From an uncultured Anaerotruncus sp. (GTDB taxonomy: Bacteria > Bacillota > Clostridia > Oscillospirales > Ruminococcaceae), in contig CAJUJI010000025.1 of the NCBI GenBank assembly GCA_910586875.1, positions 1 to 23,371 on the forward strand: DNA of 23,371 nt. The letters run 5' to 3'. Position numbers and translations under genes: made by a program. Below are positions 23,315 through 23,371 of this stretch, one piece after another (position 1 is the stretch's first letter; each line of letters starts with the position of its first letter). Under the pieces are notes generated by a model. That model searched no databases. It had not been told where the DNA came from and worked only from the letters and a program-made list of their open reading frames with translations.

Positions 23315-23371
23315 TCACCAGATTTTCCAAAGTGCATTTCCGTTGTTCCAGCAGCTTTCCAGATAATCCTT
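23315..23371 (-). CDS. 3' end of an upstream gene of the same operon (partial)
   Basis: One minus-strand frame is open from the right edge to TGA 23317-23315 and would end in ESCWNNGNALWKIW, directly abutting an ATG of the glycosyltransferase gene. A second frame, ending in CTLENLVND at TAA 23312-23310, is also open and would overlap that ATG. The spacing shows that the operon continues beyond the window, but frame and family cannot be settled from about 60 bases. Confidence 0.4.
   Translation of the reverse strand, partial: KDYLESCWNNGNALWKIW

Overview
The window looks like chromosomal DNA from an anaerobic, Clostridia-like Bacillota, probably gut-associated. The pointers are strong AGGAGG-type ribosome binding sites, GTG and TTG starts, a clostridial-type sigma-54 activator, a lipoprotein solute-binding protein and many oxygen-sensitive radical SAM enzymes. 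The exact genus cannot be read from the sequence. No tRNA, rRNA, CRISPR array, transposase or phage gene was seen.

Region 1 (about 1-7985, plus strand) is a catabolic unit for 2,3-diaminopropionate or a derivative of it. A sigma-54 enhancer-binding activator (167-1654) is followed by three phased inverted repeats (1655-1709), a terminator, and a -24/-12 promoter (1852-1867). Behind the promoter lie diaminopropionate ammonia-lyase (YgeX-like), an M20 amidohydrolase (YgeY-like), a sodium/solute symporter, an N-acyl-D-amino-acid deacylase and RidA. A reasonable reading is import of an acylated or carbamoylated amino acid, removal of the blocking group by the two hydrolases, cleavage of free diaminopropionate to pyruvate and ammonia, and removal of leaked 2-aminoacrylate by RidA. 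A bidirectional terminator (7956-7985) ends the unit.

Region 2 (8014-12043, minus strand) is a two-gene sensory unit. A membrane hybrid histidine kinase with two receiver domains is coupled by an ATGA overlap to a lipoprotein solute-binding protein. No permease or stand-alone response regulator is present. A near-perfect sigma-A promoter lies in front of it.

Region 3 (12121-23371, minus strand, running off the right edge) is the unusual part. It is a tightly packed operon whose genes overlap or lie at most about 40 bases apart. It holds six radical SAM proteins of two paralogous types, an aldo/keto-reductase-ferredoxin fusion and three family-2 glycosyltransferases. The three short radical SAM proteins (269-283 aa) carry a C-terminal twitch-like cysteine set. 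The three long ones (418-430 aa) carry an N-terminal Rossmann-like domain plus four extra cysteines ahead of the radical SAM core. The reductase fusion carries a similar Rossmann-like domain at its C-terminus. The best inference is a pathway that builds and radically modifies a glycan or glycoside; the product is unknown. No room for a precursor peptide gene exists inside the visible operon.
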